From: an uncultured Flavobacteriales bacterium
GTDB lineage: Bacteria > Bacteroidota > Bacteroidia > Flavobacteriales > BACL11
DNA: 37,224 nt
Reading direction: 5' to 3'
Assembly (NCBI GenBank): GCA_905479165.1
Contig: CAJQLK010000097.1
Span: 1-37,224, forward strand
A program made the translations under genes and the position numbers. How positions within the stretch are numbered: the first letter of the stretch is position 1; every line of letters begins with the position of its first letter. The notes beneath the pieces were generated by a model. The model was not told the DNA's origin. It saw only the letters and a list, made by a program, of their open reading frames with translations, and did no database searches. Shown here piece by piece: positions 20,412 to 27,328 of this stretch.

Positions 20412-21538
20412 TGACTATAACATTAAGGAAACGTAAATTAAAAAAAGGGAGAATTAAATTATATCTTGATATTTATAAAGGATATACTAAATCAGAGGAT
20501 GGAAAAATTCTCTCTATAAGAGATTATGTGGAATTAGACCTTTATTTGTATGAAAAAGCAAATAACCACACTAAGAAGCAACATAATAAACAAATGCTTC
20601 AATTAGCTAACTCAATTAAAGCTCAAAGAGAGCTCGATATTCAAAGCGGAAAATATGGCTTTAATAGTAAGGTAAAATCTAAAGCTAACTTTATTGAATA
20701 CTTTAATAAACTAACTGAAGAAAGATTTGAAAGTGAAGGTAATTATGGTAATTGGAAAAGCACATTAAAACATCTTATTGGATATACTTCAGGAAAAGTT
20801 TGTTTTAATGAAATAGATGAACAATTTTGTGAGAATTTTAAGAAATATCTAGTAAGTAAGCCACTAAAGAAAAATGGTGGACACCTATCAACATCTTCTA
20901 TTGCATCATATTTTAACAAATTTAGAGCGAGTTTAAAGCAAGCAGTAAAAGAACGCATAATATCATACAACCCAAGCACTGAGATTAAACTTCCTAAAAT
21001 AATTGAAAAAGACAGACAATACCTTACTTTAGAAGAACTTCAAAGATTGGATAAAGCAGAATGTAGATACCCTGTTTTGAAAAGGGCTTTCTTATTCTCT
21101 TGCCTTACAGGATTAAGATTTGGGGATGTTGAAAGTTTAACTTGGAGACAAATAAAAATATTTGATAATCAAGTAAAAATTCATCATCATCAAGAAAAAA
21201 CAAAATCACTTGAGTATCTTGATATAAATAATCAAGCTTTAGAATATCTAGGCAAAAGACAAAATGATGATGATTTAGTATTTATAGGACTTAGGTATTC
21301 TGATTACGTTAATGTAGCATTACTTCAATGGGTTTTAAGGGCAGGAATAACAAAACATATTACCTTTCATTGCAGTAGACATACATACGCCACTCTTCTA
21401 CTAACGTATGATGTAAAGTTATTTACTGTAAGTAAACTATTAGGGCATAAAAACATTAAAACCACACAAATCTATGGTAAGATAATTGATAAAAAGAAAA
21501 GAGAAGCAGTTAATAAACTTCCACAGATAAAAATATAA
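20411..21538 (+). CDS. Tyrosine recombinase / phage integrase with N-terminal arm-binding domain
   Basis: Re-started at ATG 20411 (MTITLRKRKLKKGRIKLYLDIYKGY); catalytic signatures TGLRFGD, HCSRHTYAT, LLGHKNIKTTQIYGKI. Confidence 0.95.
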   Translation: MTITLRKRKLKKGRIKLYLDIYKGYTKSEDGKILSIRDYVELDLYLYEKANNHTKKQHNKQMLQLANSIKAQRELDIQSGKYGFNSKVKSKANFIEYFNKLTEERFESEGNYGNWKSTLKHLIGYTSGKVCFNEIDEQFCENFKKYLVSKPLKKNGGHLSTSSIASYFNKFRASLKQAVKERIISYNPSTEIKLPKIIEKDRQYLTLEELQRLDKAECRYPVLKRAFLFSCLTGLRFGDVESLTWRQIKIFDNQVKIHHHQEKTKSLEYLDINNQALEYLGKRQNDDDLVFIGLRYSDYVNVALLQWVLRAGITKHITFHCSRHTYATLLLTYDVKLFTVSKLLGHKNIKTTQIYGKIIDKKKREAVNKLPQIKI

Positions 21539-21661
21539 CCAAAATACTTTTCAACATCATTTATCTGATTAAAAAGCAATTAAATAGATACAATCAGTAT
21601 CTAAAAAACAAATAAAAACAACTTCCGTCTATTATATATAGAAAATAATAAATAATAGAAA

Positions 21662-21970
21662 ATGAAAGAAACTACTGAACAAATTTTAAGCAAACAAATT
21701 GAAGCGTTAAAGTTGAAAATTGAGAGTATTGAAAAACTCTTTTTAACTCAAAAGAATGTATTGAACTTCTCTGAAGTAAAATCATACACTAAGCTATCGG
21801 AAAGTTATTTGTATCAACTTACTTCAAATGGAGGAATACCCTGCTATAAGCCAAATGGGAAGCTACTATACTTTAAAAGAGAAGAGGTTGAGGAATGGAT
21901 GCTAAGTAATAGAAGAGCAACAAATATAGAGTTAGATGAACTTGCCTCAACTCATATCTCTATAGCGTAG
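21662..21970 (+). CDS. Helix-turn-helix, excisionase-family DNA-binding protein
   Basis: ORF 102 aa; LNFSEVKSYTKLSESYLYQLTSNGGIPCYKPNGKLLYFKREEVEEWM = HTH_17/excisionase pattern, next to integrase. Confidence 0.85.
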   Translation: MKETTEQILSKQIEALKLKIESIEKLFLTQKNVLNFSEVKSYTKLSESYLYQLTSNGGIPCYKPNGKLLYFKREEVEEWMLSNRRATNIELDELASTHISIA

Positions 21971-21983
21971 TAGAAGGACATAA

Positions 21984-22025
21984 ATAGCAATAAGTGTTGG
22001 GTGTTTCACCCTTTAATACTTGCTA
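21984..22025. other. Extended imperfect hairpin between xis-like and rep-like genes
   Basis: ATAGCAATAAGT...GGGTG-TTT-CACCC...ACTTGCTAT; perfect inner stem 21999-22011. Confidence 0.5.
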
Positions 22026-22075
22026 TATCTAAAACTTAAAGTAAATAAATATAAACAACTAAAAATCAATAAATT

Positions 22076-22471
22076 ATGTACACACAACAACAAAGACAAA
22101 CTGTAATGAATTATGCTAATTGGTTAGCAGAAACTAAGTGGGATATATTCTCAACTATAACCTATAGATATGATGTTAAAGCTAAGCAGAACTATAAAGT
22201 TATGACTGACTTAGAAAGACACTTAATGACCTTAGACAAACCTTTTAATATGTTTTGGGTTACAGAGTTCACTAACTATGACTATAGCACTCATAACCAC
22301 CTCTTAGTTAAAGGAGACATTGTAGGAGATATAAACTATCATCTAAAGTCTAAAAGCCTTATAGGAGATCACGTTAAACACTTGCCTTATGAGAAGGGTG
22401 CTAGTATGTATGTAGCTAAGTATATCTGTGATACTAAGACTAATTGGGGAATAGTGAATAATATTTCTTAA
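22076..22471 (+). CDS. Small replication initiator-like protein (HUH endonuclease-like)
   Basis: ORF 131 aa; motif 1-like WDIFSTITYRYD, motif 2-like FWVTEFTNYDYSTHNHLLVKG, motif 3-like YVAKYICD; may be C-terminally shortened. Confidence 0.55.
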   Translation: MYTQQQRQTVMNYANWLAETKWDIFSTITYRYDVKAKQNYKVMTDLERHLMTLDKPFNMFWVTEFTNYDYSTHNHLLVKGDIVGDINYHLKSKSLIGDHVKHLPYEKGASMYVAKYICDTKTNWGIVNNIS

Positions 22472-22474
22472 GTT

Positions 22475-22568
22475 TACAGACTTTAAAACAATAGATTAAC
22501 AAACAACTAAGATTATGAAAAAACTACTACTTATATTACTTTGCTTACCTATGATTGGGTTTGGGCAG
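22475..22568 (+). repeat. Leader/signal-peptide repeat copy A
   Basis: TACAGACTTTAAAACAATAGATTAACAAACAACTAAGATTATGAAAAAACTACTACTTATATTACTTTGCTTACCTATGATTGGGTTTGGGCAGA. Confidence 0.85.
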
Positions 22569-23810
22569 AGTTGGGAGCGTTTCATCTCAATAGCAGACAG
22601 TAATAGTTACAGTTGTGTTTATGGAGAACAAACGCAAGATGGAGGATATATTATTACAGGTGGGGTTTCTAATTCGCCAACTAGTTTAGGCTCCCCAAAT
22701 GACCATTTGTTTTTGTTAAAAATAAATAATCAAGGAGATACGGTTTGGAATAAAACATATCCAAATATAAATGGAATAACAAATGGATTATGTGTAAGAC
22801 AAACTTTTGATAGTGGATTTATCATATCTGCTTACGAAGAAATAATTATAGATTCTATAGGCTGTCATCTTATAATTAAAACAAATTCTTTTGGAGATAC
22901 CTTATGGACTAAATATTATGATTGCAGCAACTCTATGCAAAATGGAGGTTATATCGAACAAACTACAGATAGCGGCTTTATAGCTAAACTTAACGGATAC
23001 ATAATCAAAACAGATTCTCAAGGGGATAGTTTATGGTCTAAAAATTTTCAGGGGATATCCTTATGGGGAAGAACTATAAATCAAACGAGCGATGGAGGAT
23101 ACATTTTTATTAGTACAGCACTAAACCTATCTACTTTTACTTCTGAAACATATTTAACTAAATTAAACTCACTAGGAGATACAATTTGGATGAAACTATT
23201 TAACTATGATGCTGCAGCATCTGTAGAACAAACTTCAGACGGAGGCTATATCATATCAGGAAATAAAAATTTTATATTTGGACAACCAACCATTCCATAT
23301 TTAACTAAAACAGATTCTCTCGGAAATATTATTTGGACAAAAACATACTCATTTTACCAAGGTATTGTGAATATAAGCTCTTCTCAACAAACTTCTGATG
23401 GTGGTTATATAAGTTCAATATGGCAAATGGATACAATTTCATACGAAACAGATATTTTATTACTTAAAACAAATAGTCTTGGAGACACAATATGGACTAA
23501 TAGAATTAAAGTTGGAGATAGTTTACAAGACCTCGCTCATATTGAACAAACTATAGATGGAGGATATTTTCTAGTTGCTAGTATTGAAGGGGCTGTAACA
23601 AAAGAAATTGGGAAGGGAATAATTTACTTAATTAAAACAGATGGAAATGGAAATATCACTTCAACTTTTCTTATTCATACAACAAAAACCTCAAAAGCAA
23701 AACTTATTAAAATAGTAGACCTATTAGGAAGAGAAACAAAACAAACCAATCAACCTCTCTTTTACATCTATGATGATGGAACAGTAGAGAAAAGAATAGT
23801 TATTAAATAA
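22515..23810 (+). CDS. Secreted 7-repeat (probable beta-propeller) protein with Type IX sorting-like C-terminus
   Basis: ORF 431 aa; signal peptide MKKLLLILLCLPMIGFGQ; seven Q-T-x-D-G/S-G-Y/F units; C-terminal DLLGRETKQTNQPLFYIYDDGTVEKRIVIK. Confidence 0.82.
   Translation: MKKLLLILLCLPMIGFGQSWERFISIADSNSYSCVYGEQTQDGGYIITGGVSNSPTSLGSPNDHLFLLKINNQGDTVWNKTYPNINGITNGLCVRQTFDSGFIISAYEEIIIDSIGCHLIIKTNSFGDTLWTKYYDCSNSMQNGGYIEQTTDSGFIAKLNGYIIKTDSQGDSLWSKNFQGISLWGRTINQTSDGGYIFISTALNLSTFTSETYLTKLNSLGDTIWMKLFNYDAAASVEQTSDGGYIISGNKNFIFGQPTIPYLTKTDSLGNIIWTKTYSFYQGIVNISSSQQTSDGGYISSIWQMDTISYETDILLLKTNSLGDTIWTNRIKVGDSLQDLAHIEQTIDGGYFLVASIEGAVTKEIGKGIIYLIKTDGNGNITSTFLIHTTKTSKAKLIKIVDLLGRETKQTNQPLFYIYDDGTVEKRIVIK
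23718..23810 (+). repeat. Shared 3' sorting-domain DNA segment, copy 1
   Basis: GACCTATTAGGAAGAGAAACAAAACAAACCAATCAACC...GATGATGGAACAGTAGAGAAAAGAATAGTTATTAAATAA; same length and near-identical to 25733-25825. Confidence 0.85.
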
Positions 23811-23866
23811 ACGATTAACAATGAACTAAGATGAAAAAATTACTATTTATATTACTGTGCTTGCCT
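23811..23866 (+). repeat. Leader/signal-peptide repeat copy B
   Basis: ACGATTAACAATGAACTAAGATGAAAAAATTACTATTTATATTACTGTGCTTGCCT. Confidence 0.75.
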
Positions 23867-24592
23867 TTACTATTTAGTTCTTGTATTGATTTGGATGGAA
23901 TACAATCAAAAGCAGAAGCAAATAAAGCAAAATACTCTAAGAATTATTTAGATTTAAAGATACCTAAGATTAATTATAATAATAAAAATGAATTAGATAG
24001 CTTAATTAAGATAACTCCTATTTCGAAAGACACAATATTTCTTGGCTTTATTATAGGAATGAATAAAAATGAATATAAAAGTCAAATTAAAAAACTACGC
24101 AACGAAGGAAAAACTATTACATATTCAAATTCAAATAGTTTTACAAGTGCTTATGGAACATTTAATCTTGGAGGAGGATATACGTTTGAAACCTCTATTT
24201 CACTTCAAGAAGGTAACAAAACAATTACAGGTTATGGAAGTTATTTTTTAGAGCCTAGTTATAATAATAATGGAGAACTAGCTAAATTAAATATTTTGCC
24301 AATTGAAAAATGGGATGAGACTAGAATTGGTTATAAAAATAAGGGGTGGCTAGAAAACAATATTCTAAAAAACTCAGAACGTATTAGAAATAATTATTTT
24401 AAAGAAGTAATTGAAGAAAATAATCTTATTTCATCTTCATTAGCATTGTTGCGTGTAAAGAATAATGTTCTAATATTTGAGTCATCACCAATTATCTCTT
24501 ATGTAGACCTTAAAACATTTTATTTAGAACTATTAGTTAAAGCTATTGAAAGAGATATTAAAATTAAAGAAAGTAAAAAAGTTACATTTTAA
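23831..24592 (+). CDS. Putative lipoprotein of unknown function (island cargo)
   Basis: ORF 253 aa; MKKLLFILLCLPLLFSSCIDLDG lipobox; conserved leader. Confidence 0.75.
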   Translation: MKKLLFILLCLPLLFSSCIDLDGIQSKAEANKAKYSKNYLDLKIPKINYNNKNELDSLIKITPISKDTIFLGFIIGMNKNEYKSQIKKLRNEGKTITYSNSNSFTSAYGTFNLGGGYTFETSISLQEGNKTITGYGSYFLEPSYNNNGELAKLNILPIEKWDETRIGYKNKGWLENNILKNSERIRNNYFKEVIEENNLISSSLALLRVKNNVLIFESSPIISYVDLKTFYLELLVKAIERDIKIKESKKVTF

Positions 24593-24626
24593 AACAATAA
24601 ACAAAGATGAAAAAACTACTTTATTT
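24591..24626 (+). repeat. Leader/signal-peptide repeat copy C (short)
   Basis: AAAACAATAAACAAAGATGAAAAAACTACTTTATTT. Confidence 0.55.
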
Positions 24627-25020
24627 TATTCCATTCTTATTCTTGTCTTGTGCAGACCCTGACGTTGATACATTGACACTGCAATCAGTTTATGCAGAAA
24701 TAGAAATTATAAATTGTCAAAACAGCACTTTTAATATTTGGGGTTCAGGAGGTACTGAGACAATAAATTGTAGTGGAAGCAACTATATACATACAACAAA
24801 TTTATATCAAGCAAGTGTAATTGAAAATACTTCTTTTGGCTTTGCGCTTCAAGTTGTACTGACTTCAGTTCCAATAAACTGTATTGATATTATCACAAGA
24901 GTGTATCATAATGGTGTTTTATACGAAACAAGAAATTATTCAGTTGGTGGCTATGTTGGGGGTGCGATGTGTGCAAACATTGGTGGGTTTACTGAGGGGT
25001 ATTCTATAATAGCTAATTAA
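24607..25020 (+). CDS. Putative lipoprotein (island cargo)
   Basis: ORF 137 aa; MKKLLYFIPFLFLSCADPDVD lipobox. Confidence 0.7.
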   Translation: MKKLLYFIPFLFLSCADPDVDTLTLQSVYAEIEIINCQNSTFNIWGSGGTETINCSGSNYIHTTNLYQASVIENTSFGFALQVVLTSVPINCIDIITRVYHNGVLYETRNYSVGGYVGGAMCANIGGFTEGYSIIAN

Positions 25021-25041
25021 CTGTATAATAATCTTCAAGAG

Positions 25042-25130
25042 TACAGACTTTAAAACAATAGATTAACAATAAACTAAGATGAAAAAAATACTACTGATAT
25101 TACTTTGCTTTCCTATGATTGGGTTTGGGC
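25042..25130 (+). repeat. Leader/signal-peptide repeat copy D
   Basis: TACAGACTTTAAAACAATAGATTAACAATAAACTAAGATGAAAAAAATACTACTGATATTACTTTGCTTTCCTATGATTGGGTTTGGGC; near-identical to copy A. Confidence 0.85.
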
Positions 25131-25825
25131 AAAATGTAAACATACCTGATGCTAACTTTAAAGCATATTTAGTTGGGAATACAGCTATTAATACAAATGG
25201 AGATGCTGAAATACAACTAAGTGAAGCCACTGCCTTTAATGGGGGTATTTTTTGTATTAATATGAATATTGCTGATTTAACAGGAATAGAAGCCTTTACT
25301 GCTTTAACTGATTTGTATTGTTATTATAATCAACTCACAAGCCTTGATGTAAGTCAAAATACTAATTTAACTTTAATGTGGTGTGATTATAATCAACTCA
25401 CAAACCTTGATGTAAGTCAAAATACTGCTTTAACTAATTTGCAATGTGGTAATAATCAACTCACAAGCCTTGATGTAAGTCAAAATACTGCTTTAACAGT
25501 TTTGGTTTGTGATACGAATCAGCTCACAATCCTTGATGTAAGAAATGGAAATAATACAAATATGTATTTGAATGCCTATACAAACCCTAATCTTTTTTGT
25601 ATTAATGTAGATAATACGACTTGGTCAACAAGCAATTGGACAATGATAGACCCTCAACATTACTTCAGTAATAACTGTAGTCCAAATAGTGTAGAAGAAC
25701 ACTCTATCAACAAAGAACTTCTTAAAGTAACAGACCTATTAGGTAGAGAAACAAAACAAACAAATCAACCCATACTCTACTTATACGATGATGGAACAGT
25801 AGAGAAAAGAATAGTTATAGAATAA
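25079..25825 (+). CDS. Secreted leucine-rich-repeat protein with Type IX sorting-like C-terminus
   Basis: ORF 248 aa; MKKILLILLCFPMIGFGQ; four 21-aa units (L..L.C..NQLTSLDVSQNTA); C-terminal DLLGRETKQTNQPILYLYDDGTVEKRIVIE. Confidence 0.85.
   Translation: MKKILLILLCFPMIGFGQNVNIPDANFKAYLVGNTAINTNGDAEIQLSEATAFNGGIFCINMNIADLTGIEAFTALTDLYCYYNQLTSLDVSQNTNLTLMWCDYNQLTNLDVSQNTALTNLQCGNNQLTSLDVSQNTALTVLVCDTNQLTILDVRNGNNTNMYLNAYTNPNLFCINVDNTTWSTSNWTMIDPQHYFSNNCSPNSVEEHSINKELLKVTDLLGRETKQTNQPILYLYDDGTVEKRIVIE
25304..25555 (+). repeat. Four 63-bp tandem units encoding LRRs
   Basis: Units start at 25304, 25367, 25430, 25493; core AATCAACTCACAAGCCTTGATGTAAGTCAAAATACT repeated. Confidence 0.85.
25733..25825 (+). 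repeat. Shared 3' sorting-domain DNA segment, copy 2
   Basis: GACCTATTAGGTAGAGAAACAAAACAAACAAATCAACCC...GATGATGGAACAGTAGAGAAAAGAATAGTTATAGAATAA. Confidence 0.85.
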
Positions 25826-25826
25826 A

Positions 25827-25876
25827 TCAATAGATTAACAATGAAAAAACTACTACTCATATTACTTTGCTTGCCT
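25827..25876 (+). repeat. Leader/signal-peptide repeat copy E
   Basis: CAATAGATTAACAATGAAAAAACTACTACTCATATTACTTTGCTTGCCTG. Confidence 0.8.
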
Positions 25877-25957
25877 GTGGTAAGTTATGGTGAATATTTA
25901 AATAATTTTATTGACAATATTATAGAACAAGAAAAATTAAGTAATAAAAAAAATTAA
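25841..25957 (+). CDS. 38-aa leader-derived micro-ORF (secreted peptide or truncated cassette)
   Basis: MKKLLLILLCLPVVSYGEYLNNFIDNIIEQEKLSNKKN*. Confidence 0.4.
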   Translation: MKKLLLILLCLPVVSYGEYLNNFIDNIIEQEKLSNKKN

Positions 25958-25964
25958 TACTATT

Positions 25965-25988
25965 ATGAAAAAACTACTACTTATATGA
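25965..25988 (+). repeat. Vestigial leader copy F (MKKLLLI*)
   Basis: ATGAAAAAACTACTACTTATATGA; stop overlaps the ATG of the next gene at 25985. Confidence 0.75.
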
Positions 25989-26374
25989 TTAGAAATATTT
26001 TAGCTGTTTTAGTTGGTTTAGTAGTTGGTAATATAGCAATTATGGGGTTGCATTATTTAGGAATGGTATTCTATCCTTTGCCTGAAGGCGTAAAAATGAA
26101 TGATATGAACGCAATTGCTGAATATATTAGTATAGCACCACTTGGGTCTTTGTTATTTGTAATGTTCGCTCATATAGGGGGAACCTTTATTGCAGGTATT
26201 TCTACTACATTAGTAAGTAAAAATATCATTCCAATTTATATAATAGGTAGTTTTTTCACTTTAGCAGGTATTTACAATTTATATATGCTACCACACCCAT
26301 TATGGTTCAATATTGAGATAATATTCTATTTTCCTGCTGCTATATATAGTCATAAGCTAATCAATAAACAATAG
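25985..26374 (+). CDS. Four-helix-type small integral membrane protein (island cargo)
   Basis: ORF 129 aa; MIRNILAVLVGLVVGNIAIMGLHYLGMVFYPLPEGVKMNDM...; several hydrophobic segments; resembles a family common in marine Bacteroidota. Confidence 0.75.
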   Translation: MIRNILAVLVGLVVGNIAIMGLHYLGMVFYPLPEGVKMNDMNAIAEYISIAPLGSLLFVMFAHIGGTFIAGISTTLVSKNIIPIYIIGSFFTLAGIYNLYMLPHPLWFNIEIIFYFPAAIYSHKLINKQ

Positions 26375-26395
26375 ATTAACAATAAACTAAATATG
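26368..26395 (+). repeat. Leader repeat copy G (5'UTR part only)
   Basis: AACAATAGATTAACAATAAACTAAATAT before ATG 26393. Confidence 0.6.
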
Positions 26396-26776
26396 AGACA
26401 AGTATCAATTCTAATCTTTGCCCTATTTTTCCTTAGTTCTTGCGAAAAGGAAACTTTTGTTGACTATTATATCGACAATCAATCTTCGAGTGTTATTTCA
26501 GTTGACGGCACAAACATTATTGCCTCAAGCGACATTGACAAAACGATTAATCCGAACGAAAAAAAAGACGTTGCAGTTTGGAGTAAACGTGGAAAACAAA
26601 CAGATTTTTTTGAACCAACTTCAATGTTCGGGAATGACCTAATTATTACAAATGCTTCAGGAGATACGTTGGCAAAAGATTATAAATTATTATCCAATTG
26701 GACTTCTGATGTTGATGACCAAAGAACAGTAGCAAATCACGAATACATTTTAGTCATTACTGACGCTGACTTTTAA
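26393..26776 (+). CDS. Putative lipoprotein (island cargo)
   Basis: ORF 127 aa; MRQVSILIFALFFLSSCEKETFVDYYIDNQSSS lipobox. Confidence 0.7.
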   Translation: MRQVSILIFALFFLSSCEKETFVDYYIDNQSSSVISVDGTNIIASSDIDKTINPNEKKDVAVWSKRGKQTDFFEPTSMFGNDLIITNASGDTLAKDYKLLSNWTSDVDDQRTVANHEYILVITDADF

Positions 26777-26869
26777 AAGAAGAATTTGAAATCCTGCTGT
26801 TAAAAACTTCCCATTTATTATAAAACAAATAAATGAGCATATTTTCTATTATATACTAAACGATATAAT

Positions 26870-27154
26870 ATGCCATTTAAGAAAGGAACAAGCGGAAACC
26901 CTATAGGAAGACCTAAAGGTTCAGTAAGCACTACTTCTAAGCTCATTAGAGAGCATATAAGCCAAGCAATTGACGGAAACAAGATAATGGAGATGTTAGA
27001 TAAGATAGACAGTCCTACAGAGTATATTAACGCCATCTCAAAACTCCTTCCTTATTCAATTGGAAAGGTAAAAGCTTATGAAGAGATTGAGGAAAGAGAG
27101 CCTATTAGTATTAACATTAACTTTGTAGATACTGAAGCTGAGGAAGATGAATAG
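26870..27154 (+). CDS. DUF5681-like protein, possible small-terminase/packaging-associated
   Basis: ORF 94 aa; N-terminal MPFKKGTSGNPIGRPKGSVSTTSKLIREH, the FKKGxSGNPxGRPKG signature often seen next to phage terminase genes. Confidence 0.55.
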   Translation: MPFKKGTSGNPIGRPKGSVSTTSKLIREHISQAIDGNKIMEMLDKIDSPTEYINAISKLLPYSIGKVKAYEEIEEREPISININFVDTEAEEDE

Positions 27155-27218
27155 ACCTCCTTCCCTATTCTATTTGCAAAAAAGAGGAAGAAAATGTAAA
27201 ACTAAACTTCATAGTTAT

Positions 27219-27226
27219 TAACTTTG
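27219..27226 (+). promoter_or_regulatory. Candidate outward -7 box TAACTTTG at right end of the element
   Basis: TAnnTTTG match with no downstream CDS before attR; no clear -33 box. Confidence 0.3.
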
Positions 27227-27245
27227 CAAGAACTAGAAAGAGTGC

Positions 27246-27270
27246 TTTTTGTTGCTGATTTTCAGTTTTA
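27246..27270 (+). repeat. Right subterminal copy of the arm-type motif TTTTTGTTGCTGATTTTCAGTTTTA
   Basis: 23/25 identical to 20357-20381 (TTTTTGTTGCTGATTTTTAATTTTA). Confidence 0.7.
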
Positions 27271-27328
27271 TATTAAAAAAAGATAGTTAAGTCACTATAA
27301 ATAAGATAGTTATATAAAATACTTTACT

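Noticed and set aside
22475-26395. Leader repeats as integron attC sites
   Set aside because: No attC-like R/L core (RYYYAAC/GTTRRRY) or folding symmetry recognised, and the only recombinase is a phage-type integrase next to attL, not an identifiable IntI.
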